Positions 25,609 through 34,221 of a DNA stretch of 64,000 bases are shown piece by piece. The position numbers and the translations under genes are program-made. This stretch comes from an uncultured Fibrobacter sp. (GTDB taxonomy: Bacteria > Fibrobacterota > Fibrobacteria > Fibrobacterales > Fibrobacteraceae), in assembly GCF_900316465.1 (NCBI RefSeq), contig NZ_ONDD01000014.1:73173-137172 (forward strand). The letters are read 5' to 3'. The stretch's first letter is position 1. Each line of letters starts with the position of its first letter. The notes under the pieces are model-generated. The model was not told where the DNA came from. It was given only the letters and a program-made list of their open reading frames with translations, and did no database searches.

Positions 25609-26963
25609 AACGATTTACCGCACTCAGCTTAGCCATTGCCGCTACCGTTTGCGCCCAAGAAACAGTCTTCTTGGGTAGCCTAACCTCGCAGGCCGGGGTA
25701 GGACTCCCGAACGCACACCACAACAAGGGCGACTTTCTGCTCGGCCAGACGATCTTTGACGGCACAATCAAATCGTACCTGGACGAAGCCATGGTTTATG
25801 TAAACGGCCAGATTGTCCACGACGCCTTAGGCGCTCAATCGACAAACGGCTCATCGGCATTTGTGGCCGATGACGGCACTTTCGCCTTAAAACTACGCGA
25901 AGCATACATCGACTGGAAGGGCGAAATGCTTGCGCTCCGTATCGGTCGACAAGTGGTCTCTTGGGGCAAGGCAGACGACATCCAGATTACAGACGTATTG
26001 AATCCGCGAGACGAAACAAATGTAGTTGCAGCCGACTACAGCGAATCCAAGCTAGGTGTAGACGCCGTGCGCCTATCCCTATTAACCGAAAAAACGCAGG
26101 TGGATGCCTACTGGATTCCGTTCTTTACGCCAAGCATTCTGCCACTTGCCAAGGGAAATCCACTGCATTCACGCATATTCCCGGAGGAAGTGGATGGCGT
26201 CGGGATCAATTATCCAGAAAAATACGACGACTTTGAACTTCCTGAAAAAAGGCTTTCGAAGAGCGAACTCGCACTTCGCGCAAGCTCATATACTTCGGTC
26301 GCAGATTTGTCGCTGTACGGATTCTATGGTTGGGATGACCTCCCGTTAATCCGATACAACCCCAATATTGTTTTTGGCGATGGCGAAGATATGCCTGCAA
26401 CCAGCTACACAATCGATGTGACTGGTGAATACAAGCGTATGTACATGATCGGAGCCGATGCAGCGATTCCTGCCGGAGATTTCGTATTCCGTCTTGAAGG
26501 AGCCTATTTCCCAAAGAGGCACTTCCAAACAGATGTCAACAGTCAACTCTTTAAGTATTCGGAAGACTCGCGCCCCGCAAGCAAGAGAAAGAATCAAGTC
26601 TTGGGCCTTGCCGGGCTAGACTGGACACCTAGCGGAGGTTGGACGATTACAGCACAATATGTTGCAGACGGCGTAATCGATCACGATAGCGACCTTGAAC
26701 GAAACGAGTTCGAGCACCAGGCAACCTTGAGTATTGAAAAATCGATCCTGAACGAAACGCTCACCATTATGGCCTCGGGCGCTTTGGATCTATGGGATTT
26801 TTCTACGGCAAGCGAACTGGAACTGGACTACAAGCTAACCGACGCGATTACGCTTAGCCTGATTGGAGACCTGTACTTGGAAGGCCCCGACGGCAAGGAG
26901 GGGCTATACGGCGAATACCGCGATTATAGCAGCGTCACTTTCAAAGGAAAAATGTCATTCTAA
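25605..26963 (+). CDS. DUF1302-like outer-membrane protein
   Basis: A protein of 452 residues with a signal peptide ending at VCAQ (residue about 19). The diagnostic stretch is LREAYIDWKGEMLALRIGRQVVSWGKADDIQITDVLNPRD (residues about 95-135; conserved GRQVVSWG and NPRD), as in DUF1302 proteins that accompany RND lipid exporters. The rest is made of amphipathic strands of a large barrel, ending in a strand with a C-terminal Phe (KGKMSF), the usual signal for barrel insertion. It probably provides the outer-membrane end of the exporter pathway. The start codon overlaps the RND stop. Confidence 0.75.
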   Translation: MKRFTALSLAIAATVCAQETVFLGSLTSQAGVGLPNAHHNKGDFLLGQTIFDGTIKSYLDEAMVYVNGQIVHDALGAQSTNGSSAFVADDGTFALKLREAYIDWKGEMLALRIGRQVVSWGKADDIQITDVLNPRDETNVVAADYSESKLGVDAVRLSLLTEKTQVDAYWIPFFTPSILPLAKGNPLHSRIFPEEVDGVGINYPEKYDDFELPEKRLSKSELALRASSYTSVADLSLYGFYGWDDLPLIRYNPNIVFGDGEDMPATSYTIDVTGEYKRMYMIGADAAIPAGDFVFRLEGAYFPKRHFQTDVNSQLFKYSEDSRPASKRKNQVLGLAGLDWTPSGGWTITAQYVADGVIDHDSDLERNEFEHQATLSIEKSILNETLTIMASGALDLWDFSTASELELDYKLTDAITLSLIGDLYLEGPDGKEGLYGEYRDYSSVTFKGKMSF

Positions 26964-26981
26964 CGTTCTGGAGGGGAAAGC

Positions 26982-27968
26982 ATGAAAAAAGCATTATTTG
27001 CATTCGCTGCCGTACTTTGCTTAAGCAGTCAGCTTTTCGCAGAAGAAGCCCCGAAAAAAGCCACTCAAGCACCTTCGCCTTGGGAGTTTTCAGCGACGAC
27101 CTCTGCGGCCTACTATCCTGAAGTAGAACACGATCGTGGAAGCACTCATATTACAGGCATCAGCGGTCCATACGACGGCATCGAGGCCGTTGCTGAGTTT
27201 GACGCGGCCTACACGCTCCCCTTCTTGCGTGGAGACGACGAATTCACCGCCGACAACCATGTAACCTTCAATATGGGTCTAGAAATTTCACCCATTACGG
27301 TCGCACCCGTCGCATCGATTACCGTATCGCCCATTGCCTTTTTGGAACTAGCAATCGGCGGCACGGCAGGAACCGGCTGGAACGCATTCGATTTATTCCA
27401 AGGCATGGCTGCATACAACGAAACCAAGCCCGAATATAAAGACATGACGCCCTTTGCACACTGGTACTTGTACGGCTGGGGAAGCGCATGTCTCATGTTC
27501 GATCTTGCCGCCCTCTGGGAAGGCGACTGGCACCACGTTGTAGCGACAGCCACCTACAAAGCCGGCTACCAGAAATTGACTGGCACCGACAGCGATGTTT
27601 GGCTCTGGCAGGAGACAGACGGCATGGCAAGCGGCTGGGTGTACGAGCAGGAATACTTTGTAGGCTACCAGATGCCTTTGAAACTTTCGATGATCGGCGT
27701 CGGCACCACGCTTTCGGGCCATTATAAGTCCAGCGATTTCGGCGACTATTCATCAAACTACAAGGGCGACTTCATGACCATCGATATTTGGCCCATGGCT
27801 GAAATCACACTTGACAAGAAAGACAAGCTTTTTGTGCTTTTTGATTTCCAGTCGCGCCGCAGTTTCCACGAAAAATACAAAGACGTAGAACACGAGCCCC
27901 TAATGACATACAGCGGCAGGGAATGGATATTCTACACACTCGGCTTCCAGTGGAAACATCTGTTTTAA
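26982..27968 (+). CDS. Predicted outer-membrane beta-barrel protein of the RND operon
   Basis: A 328-residue protein with a signal peptide (MKKALFAFAAVLCLSSQLFAEE). The mature chain is rich in aromatic residues and alternating strands (WEFSATTSAAYYPEVEH, VATATYKAGYQKL, WPMAEITLDKKD) and ends in a strand with terminal Phe (FYTLGFQWKHLF), a clear barrel-assembly signal. I know no named family. GGAGGGG 6 nt before the ATG gives a strong Shine-Dalgarno sequence. Being last in the LolA-like/RND/DUF1302 cluster, it may be a second outer-membrane component or a barrel that receives the exported lipid. Confidence 0.65.
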   Translation: MKKALFAFAAVLCLSSQLFAEEAPKKATQAPSPWEFSATTSAAYYPEVEHDRGSTHITGISGPYDGIEAVAEFDAAYTLPFLRGDDEFTADNHVTFNMGLEISPITVAPVASITVSPIAFLELAIGGTAGTGWNAFDLFQGMAAYNETKPEYKDMTPFAHWYLYGWGSACLMFDLAALWEGDWHHVVATATYKAGYQKLTGTDSDVWLWQETDGMASGWVYEQEYFVGYQMPLKLSMIGVGTTLSGHYKSSDFGDYSSNYKGDFMTIDIWPMAEITLDKKDKLFVLFDFQSRRSFHEKYKDVEHEPLMTYSGREWIFYTLGFQWKHLF

Positions 27969-27971
27969 TTC

Positions 27972-28000
27972 TTTTCACAATTTTTTTACTAAAATATAAT
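27972..28000 (+). promoter_or_regulatory. Promoter of the STAS-PLP-NRPS-MATE-SpoIIE operon
   Basis: TTTTCA (27972-27977), 17-bp spacer, TATAAT (27995-28000). The -10 is perfect, the -35 matches four of six. It lies 12 nt before the STAS start codon, with GGAG between. It separates this operon from the outer-membrane gene ending at 27968. Confidence 0.55.
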
Positions 28001-28012
28001 ACGGAGCCTAGA

Positions 28013-28312
28013 ATGGAACTTAGAACTGTTTTGAACGATGCTGAAATGACAATTGCTCTTTCTGGCGAGCTGAACACCCTCACCTCGCCCAAACTCGCAG
28101 AAGAAATTGCAGCACACATCGAAAAGGTAAACTCGCTAATCATGGATTTCAAAGAATGCGATTATGTATCCTCGGCAGGGATCCGAGTATTACTTTCAAC
28201 ATTCAAGGTCTTAAAAAAGAAACAGGGAAACATGCAACTTCTCAATATCGGCGAAAACTTCAGGGAAGTCCTGGACGCAACCGGACTCGACGCCGTTTTC
28301 GGTTTAATTTAA
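28013..28312 (+). CDS. STAS-domain anti-sigma factor antagonist (RsbV/SpoIIAA-like)
   Basis: A single STAS domain of 99 residues. It starts MELRTVLNDAEMTIALSGELNTLTSPKL and has the phosphorylation motif DYVSSAGIRVLL, where Ser53 or Ser54 is the site an RsbW-like kinase would use. In partner switching the dephosphorylated form binds the kinase and frees its target. The neighbouring genes supply both other partners: a kinase-fold domain on the MATE protein and a SpoIIE-type phosphatase. A longer frame from 27923 runs through the preceding gene and is rejected; CGGAG 8 nt before the ATG marks the true start. It is the first gene of the operon; the next begins immediately after its stop. Confidence 0.9.
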   Translation: MELRTVLNDAEMTIALSGELNTLTSPKLAEEIAAHIEKVNSLIMDFKECDYVSSAGIRVLLSTFKVLKKKQGNMQLLNIGENFREVLDATGLDAVFGLI

Positions 28313-29446
28313 ATGACTAACTACGAAATAGAGATGGAACTTGACAAAGCTTCAAAAGCCCTGTCAAAAGAAACGCAATCTATAAATCTATCTTACTGGA
28401 ATGCCGGCTCCGAATACAAGGCTCAGCTCAAAGATATCCTCAAATACGAATCCGTACAGGATATTTTTGACTATCAATATTATCTTCCTGAATCCATCAA
28501 AAAAAACATTGCAACCAAATTAGGCTTTTCAAGCGAAGATTTCTACGAATCTCAGGGTTTCGCCTTCTCGCAAAGCACCCATTCGATTGTAACAATCGCA
28601 GTATTTCTTTCACAAAGAAATTTGAAAACAGGAATCATTGCGCCAGCATACTTTACGGCACAGACTTGCCTAGACGATTTAAAAGTTGACTACCACGTTT
28701 TTAACGAATTCATTCCCAACTTCAATCAAAATTTTGATATCGGCCCCCTTATAAATTCGGACTGCGAAGCATTTTGGTTCACCTCTCCCATCAACTCGAC
28801 AAGCGTTTATTTCAATCAAAATGTCGTAAACGGCATTCAAGAACTTCTAGATGCAGGAAAATGGGTCATCTTGGACGAGGCCTTATGCGTAAACGGAAAG
28901 GAACTTTCAAGAACATTAGGAATTCAAGAAAAACTAATGTACATCTATAGCCCGCACAAGGCTCTAGGAATTCAGGGAATTAAATTTTCTGTCATTGTCA
29001 CACATAAAAAGTTCTCTGACGAAATTGATAGGCTTAAAGATTGTTACGGAGGCTCCCTAAATTATCTAAGTCAACTGGGTGCACGTCATTTCATCTCCCA
29101 AAATTACGACGAATGCCTTCGTTTTTACAATCAATTTTGGAGCGACAATTACAAACGAGTTCATCAGATTCTAGCAAATTACCATTTCGCCCATGTATCA
29201 CCTGATATATCCGGTCATTATGCCATGATCTTTCTTGACGGGTGTATAGGAACGGAAAATTTTATTTTCGCCATAAAAAAACTAATCCAGGAAAAGGGAT
29301 ATTTAATTTTTCCGGGTGTCATGCACGGTTTTGACATAAGCAAACAGTTCTGTTTTAGAATCAACCTGCTCCTGAACAAGAGTGATTTGGAAAAAGGACT
29401 TATTTCAGTTCTTGACTACATGGGCAAATTCATCGAGAATGCATAA
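28313..29446 (+). CDS. PLP-dependent aminotransferase-like enzyme (fold type I)
   Basis: A 377-residue enzyme of the aspartate-aminotransferase fold. The PLP lysine is very probably Lys216 in SPHKALGIQGIKF, and Asp188 in LDEALCVNG should hold the pyridine nitrogen. The C-terminal Arg in FCFRINLLL could bind a substrate carboxylate. The family is broad (aminotransferase, lyase, racemase), so the reaction is open; beside an NRPS it most likely makes or modifies the amino acid loaded there. Its ATG touches the STAS stop (TAAATG), and its own stop overlaps the NRPS start by 1 nt. From here the DNA is noticeably richer in A and T than the genes to the left. Confidence 0.78.
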   Translation: MTNYEIEMELDKASKALSKETQSINLSYWNAGSEYKAQLKDILKYESVQDIFDYQYYLPESIKKNIATKLGFSSEDFYESQGFAFSQSTHSIVTIAVFLSQRNLKTGIIAPAYFTAQTCLDDLKVDYHVFNEFIPNFNQNFDIGPLINSDCEAFWFTSPINSTSVYFNQNVVNGIQELLDAGKWVILDEALCVNGKELSRTLGIQEKLMYIYSPHKALGIQGIKFSVIVTHKKFSDEIDRLKDCYGGSLNYLSQLGARHFISQNYDECLRFYNQFWSDNYKRVHQILANYHFAHVSPDISGHYAMIFLDGCIGTENFIFAIKKLIQEKGYLIFPGVMHGFDISKQFCFRINLLLNKSDLEKGLISVLDYMGKFIENA

Positions 29447-32400
29447 TGGCTAAAGAAAAATTTTTCGCCGTACATGACAAACTTACCGAACACGCTCAAA
29501 TGACGCCCGGTGCCATTGCCGTTATCTGCGCAGACAAGGAACTTTCGTACAAGGAACTTGACCAGGAATCAGATTATTTGGCGGCATCGCTTTTCGCCCT
29601 GATTCCAGAAATCAGACAAGGGGATTTCATCACTCTTGTATTGGACAGGTCTTTCTCTATTCATATCGCCATCATGGGCGTTTTAAAAACGGGTGCGGCC
29701 TTTATCCCACTTACACTCGACACGCCTCCTGAAAGAATTGCATACAGCATCAACGATTCCAAATCGCCAGCCATCATTACAACCGCAAAAATCAAGGCGG
29801 AACTTCTAGAAATAGGCAAATGCACTTGCAAGATTTTCACACTAGAAGAACTCCTTGCCAAAGCGAAAAAAGAACATTTAAAAAAACAAGTTGTTCATGT
29901 AAGCCCCGATGACATGGCAATGTGCATTTACACCTCAGGTTCTACAGGAAATCCCAAAGGGGTCTCGCTTAACCACAGGGCCATTTACGAAGAATTCTTT
30001 CCAGAACAATGGATCGCCATTGCCCAATATCAAATTCATCGATTGGCCGACATATCCCCATTCACGTTCATCCTTTTTTATACAGGATTCTTTTATTGCA
30101 TTTATGCAGGCGCCCTATTTTTCCTTAACAAAGAAAACGAGCTTAAAGATTTAACAAAATTTTCGGAACAGATCAAGAAGTATCAACTGGATTCCGTAAT
30201 TGGAATACCTTCATTCATAGAAATTCTACTTTCTGCGGCAGACAAAGAAAATTTTGAAAGCATTATAGGCCTTTACATGGGCGGAGAGCCGCTCTCTCCG
30301 GAGCATGCCACGAAAATTTTCAGCAAACTCCCTACCGTAAAAATCATCAATGGGTACGGTACGACAGAAACATGCTCCATGGCCGTGTGCAAGGTATTGC
30401 GAAATACAACAAATTCCTTCACAAATGGAATTCCATACCGGACAAAAGTCTTCATCGTAGATGAAGAAGGAAACGAACTTGGACCAAACCAAAAGGGAGA
30501 ACTTTTAATACAGGGCAAGACCCTTTCTTGCGGATACTTGAATCGTCCCGATGATACGGCAAAGAGCTTTATAGAATACAGAGGCGAAAGAACATACAAA
30601 TCTGGGGATCTTGCCTATAGGACCGATAGCGGAGAAATTGTGATCTGCGGGCGAACCGACGATATGGTAAAGTTAAACGGACAGCGAATTGAGCTCCAAG
30701 AAATAGAACAATCCATCTTAAAAATTGAAGCCATTAAGCAAGCAACCGTTATTTTAAAGACCAACGAAAAAGAGAATTTCCTTGTCGCATTCATTGTTGC
30801 AGACACAGACATATCTACAAAGGCTATCAAGGGTGAGCTATCAAAATTTCTTCCGCCTTATATGATTCCTTCGGTTTTTGTAACGCTTGAAAAGATGCCC
30901 TTAAATAAACACGGGAAAATTGACAAGCAAAGCCTAAAAACAATGGATATTTCGTTTAAGCATTTAAACGAGGACTCTTCAGAAATTGGCATCGAAAACA
31001 TCTTATGTTCAGCGGTCAAAAAAGTTCTTGATCTAAAAAGAGACCCTTCCAAAGAAGATAATTTCTTTGAGCTAGGCGGATCCTCTATATCAGCCGTTGA
31101 GCTAATCATCGAGATAGAAAAGCATCATTTAACGCTGACGGTTTCAGATATCTACTACGGAAAGACAATCGATCGAATTGCAAAAAAAATACAATCAAAC
31201 AAGAACTCAGATGACAATGAAAAATATGAAGAACAATGCCGAAAAAAAACATTCGACATAAAGGCAGAGCAAGAATTTTTCCTATCTGAAGAAGAACAAA
31301 AATCCGGCAGTAATTACGTTTACAACTTTTCGTACGTTGTCACACTCGGAAATCAATACGATGAAAAAAAACTATGCGAAGCCGTAGACAAGACACTTCA
31401 AAAGCATCCGATGATGATGTCTGTTTTTTCGAAAGATGAAACGGAAAAATATTCCGTCTCATACCGCCCTGAATTGATAAAAAAAACAGAATTGTGGCAC
31501 ACCTCCGAAAAAGAATTCAACAAGTTTAAAGAAAAGCCGGAGCGTCCATTCAATTTATTCGGAGAACATCTGTATAGAACCAAAGTCATTGTAACAGAGA
31601 AAAACAAGTACCTCTTTGTGGAAGTCCATCATTCTCTAGGAGACTATTACTCGTGTTTTATATTCGCCGTACAGACCTTCAACGAGTATTACCAAGAAAA
31701 ATCAGGAGATGACTTTTATTATTCGTACTTACAAGACCTAGAAAACACCAAGAAGTCCACAAAATATGCTGAGGCAAAAAGATATTACGAATCCCTAAAG
31801 GGCGATTTCAAATGGTGTTGCGTACTTGAATACGACCATACAAAATCTTTCGGAAAAAGTGCTTATTTGGATTACGATTTAGGAATTTCCCTAGATCAAA
31901 TGAACCAAGCCGAAAAAAGACGTTCTACATCCAGGAATGAACTTTCTATCGCGGCGGCAATACTTGCCCTTTCCGAGATGACGGAAAAAAAGAAAATCTG
32001 CTACACCTGGACTTATGACAACCGGAAAGAAGGCAAATACCTAGAAACAATCGGCAGTTTCGAAGAAAATCTACCCATCTTTATCGATCTTGAAAAAACG
32101 GATTCTCCCTCAAAAGTTCTTTCCGAGATTTCAGAACAAATCCTAAAGGGCATTTTCTATTCGGAATGCCTAGGTGATATTTTCTACAATGACGAACTGG
32201 ACACATACACCTTGGAAATCATCTATCAAAAGCAAGTCCATGAAAACACCATGCTGAACCTGATTCCGCCGGAAGTTCAAATCGAAGAAGTGGGTTTGAA
32301 CCGCAATGCGGCAATGCCTTTCGAAATAGAGGTGCGCGAAAGCCCTTCGGGACTATCCCTGTTTATCGAGTATGCGGAAAATCTATACACTCCAAAACAG

Positions 32401-32457
32401 GCGTTACATTATGCAGAACTGTTAAAAAAGAATTTGACCCTTTTGATGAGTACCTAA
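29446..32457 (+). CDS. Single-module non-ribosomal peptide synthetase (A-T-C)
   Basis: A 1003-residue synthetase. The adenylation domain (1-505) shows motifs A3 IYTSGSTGNPKG (about 161), A5 NGYGTTE (302), A7 YKSGDL (383), A8 GRTDDMVKLNGQRIE (402) and A10 NKHGKIDK (487). The carrier domain has LGGSS with the phosphopantetheine Ser near 546. A condensation domain follows, with HHSLGD at about 728 (HHxxxD intact, the usual next Gly replaced by Tyr). The overall A domain resembles DltA, the D-alanyl carrier ligase. The Asp that normally binds the substrate alpha-amine is not seen (the region reads SPFTFILFY). No thioesterase is present, so the C domain itself may pass the residue to an acceptor amine or alcohol. 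Confidence 0.88.
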   Translation: MAKEKFFAVHDKLTEHAQMTPGAIAVICADKELSYKELDQESDYLAASLFALIPEIRQGDFITLVLDRSFSIHIAIMGVLKTGAAFIPLTLDTPPERIAYSINDSKSPAIITTAKIKAELLEIGKCTCKIFTLEELLAKAKKEHLKKQVVHVSPDDMAMCIYTSGSTGNPKGVSLNHRAIYEEFFPEQWIAIAQYQIHRLADISPFTFILFYTGFFYCIYAGALFFLNKENELKDLTKFSEQIKKYQLDSVIGIPSFIEILLSAADKENFESIIGLYMGGEPLSPEHATKIFSKLPTVKIINGYGTTETCSMAVCKVLRNTTNSFTNGIPYRTKVFIVDEEGNELGPNQKGELLIQGKTLSCGYLNRPDDTAKSFIEYRGERTYKSGDLAYRTDSGEIVICGRTDDMVKLNGQRIELQEIEQSILKIEAIKQATVILKTNEKENFLVAFIVADTDISTKAIKGELSKFLPPYMIPSVFVTLEKMPLNKHGKIDKQSLKTMDISFKHLNEDSSEIGIENILCSAVKKVLDLKRDPSKEDNFFELGGSSISAVELIIEIEKHHLTLTVSDIYYGKTIDRIAKKIQSNKNSDDNEKYEEQCRKKTFDIKAEQEFFLSEEEQKSGSNYVYNFSYVVTLGNQYDEKKLCEAVDKTLQKHPMMMSVFSKDETEKYSVSYRPELIKKTELWHTSEKEFNKFKEKPERPFNLFGEHLYRTKVIVTEKNKYLFVEVHHSLGDYYSCFIFAVQTFNEYYQEKSGDDFYYSYLQDLENTKKSTKYAEAKRYYESLKGDFKWCCVLEYDHTKSFGKSAYLDYDLGISLDQMNQAEKRRSTSRNELSIAAAILALSEMTEKKKICYTWTYDNRKEGKYLETIGSFEENLPIFIDLEKTDSPSKVLSEISEQILKGIFYSECLGDIFYNDELDTYTLEIIYQKQVHENTMLNLIPPEVQIEEVGLNRNAAMPFEIEVRESPSGLSLFIEYAENLYTPKQALHYAELLKKNLTLLMST

Positions 32458-32484
32458 TCAAATTACCATTTTTTAACCTATTAT

Positions 32485-32490
32485 TATATT
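32485..32490 (+). promoter_or_regulatory. Internal -10 element before the MATE gene
   Basis: TATATT ends 7 nt before the MATE start codon; TTACCA (32463-32468) is a possible -35 at 16 bp. It would allow exporter and phosphatase to be transcribed apart from the synthetase. Confidence 0.45.
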
Positions 32491-32497
32491 TAAATGA

Positions 32498-34219
32498 ATG
32501 AGCAAGACTTTTCTGTCTAAAAAATTTCTTTCGCTACTGGTTTCGGGAACAGTCTACATGATTGTCGTTCCAATCTTGTTGCTGTCGGATTCCGTGATTG
32601 CAGGCCTTGTATTAGGAGAAACGAGTGTCGCCGGCATCAGCCTTGTAACCCCCGCATATTCCCTAGCCGCCTTTTTTGGCGGAATCCTTTCGATTGGCGT
32701 TCCCATCTTGTACAACCGCGCCATGGGAGAATTCGATCAAGCGAAAGCAACCCAGTATTTCAGGGTCGGATTGACCGCTGCTGTTAGCATAGGCGTACTC
32801 TTGTTCTTAGCCTTTACGCTGTTGGGCGATACCTATCTCCATTTTTTCGAAGCGACCCCCGCTGTTTTTGAACAGGCCAAGCAGTATTTCTTTTGGTACA
32901 AGCTAACCATTCTGATTTTGCCTTTATTCCTACTGATGTGCGAAGCCGTATTTTCAGATGGAGACGACACGATTAGCACAATCGCAGGCATCGTACAGCT
33001 AGTTGTCAACATAGCCCTCTCCATCGTCCTAGCAAAATCCATGGGCATCGAAGGAATCGCCCTGGGTTCGTTTATCGGTACCGCACTTGCACTTTTAGTG
33101 ACTAGTCTCCACTTATTCAAGAAAGGAAACTCGCTAAAAATCGGATTCCATTTTTCAATTGCAAAAATTTTTCACATAGCGAAATACAGTACGATCGATG
33201 CGAGTACCTATCTATTTTTCGCCTGCTTTGCAGTGATTGTCGAAAAATACATCACATTCGCATTCGGTTCTGAAATGCTGATTATTGCCTCCGTTATTTT
33301 CTTTGCAAAAGAGTTTCAGATTATTTTTGACGGCATCGGAGAGGCCATTACACCCCTCATCAACATCTATCTAGGCGAAGAATCCTACCGCGGCATTAAA
33401 AATTGCTACAAGCTTGCGCAGAAAGCGGCTGTTGTCGAAGGGGTTTTAATGACCGTCATCATAGCGGCAGCGGCTCCACTCATCGTAAAAATTTATGGCA
33501 TTGAGAATCCAGAAATCGCCGAGGAGGCCATCAACGGGGCACGCATTATTGCACTTGGGCTCACCGGAACCAGTCTTCTCTACTTGCTCTCTTCGTATTA
33601 TCTGCTCATCGACAAGATTTTTCTTGGGGCACTTCTCTGCGGATTACGCGACGTGATTGTCGCCGCCCCCCTCCTATTCATTCTCGGCGAAAAATTTGGA
33701 ATTTACGGTTTCTTTATCGGGATAGCCCTTTCGAGTATTTTCGCCTACATCGTCTCGACACTATTTATCCGCACCAAATACGGCAAAGAAAACTACCCGT
33801 TGCTACTTGCAGATAAAGAAAAACGACTGAACTACCGCTTCTACGAACTCAAGCTGGAGCCGGAATTGATTATTGATGTTCAAAAGCAGATAGAGCGATA
33901 CCTTCAGGAAAATGGCATCAACAAAAAAATCATAGCCAAAGTCAAATTGCTCATTGAAGAACTTTTTATGCTTGTTTTTGAGAAAAACGGGAACACGGCA
34001 ACCTATGCGGAATGTTCCGTCTTTATTCGAGAAGATGGAATCCAGATTATCACTAAAGACGATGGAGTTTTATTCGACTTATCAAGCGACGATGTAATCG
34101 CAGGTTCCATTACCGAGTTCATGGTTTCGGGTTACATGGAAAAAATGAAAAATAACAAAATGTACCTAACAACCATGAGTTACAACCGTAACACATTCAA
34201 GGTAAAATTCGAGGCATAA
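32498..34219 (+). CDS. MATE-family exporter fused to an RsbW-like ATPase domain
   Basis: A 573-residue protein. Residues 1-430 form a MATE (multidrug and toxin extrusion) transporter of about 12 helices with the usual internal twofold repeat. Residues about 435-573 are an extra cytoplasmic domain whose pattern (helix IIAKVKLLIEELFMLVFEKNG, then a strand with the loop TKDDGVLFD) is that of HATPase_c_2 anti-sigma kinases such as RsbW. The DxG loop is kept, but the Asn of the N box that binds Mg appears to be missing, so kinase activity is doubtful and nucleotide or partner binding alone is possible. It lies between the NRPS and the phosphatase, hence the probable exporter of the product. Confidence 0.8.
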   Translation: MSKTFLSKKFLSLLVSGTVYMIVVPILLLSDSVIAGLVLGETSVAGISLVTPAYSLAAFFGGILSIGVPILYNRAMGEFDQAKATQYFRVGLTAAVSIGVLLFLAFTLLGDTYLHFFEATPAVFEQAKQYFFWYKLTILILPLFLLMCEAVFSDGDDTISTIAGIVQLVVNIALSIVLAKSMGIEGIALGSFIGTALALLVTSLHLFKKGNSLKIGFHFSIAKIFHIAKYSTIDASTYLFFACFAVIVEKYITFAFGSEMLIIASVIFFAKEFQIIFDGIGEAITPLINIYLGEESYRGIKNCYKLAQKAAVVEGVLMTVIIAAAAPLIVKIYGIENPEIAEEAINGARIIALGLTGTSLLYLLSSYYLLIDKIFLGALLCGLRDVIVAAPLLFILGEKFGIYGFFIGIALSSIFAYIVSTLFIRTKYGKENYPLLLADKEKRLNYRFYELKLEPELIIDVQKQIERYLQENGINKKIIAKVKLLIEELFMLVFEKNGNTATYAECSVFIREDGIQIITKDDGVLFDLSSDDVIAGSITEFMVSGYMEKMKNNKMYLTTMSYNRNTFKVKFEA

Positions 34220-34221
34220 AT

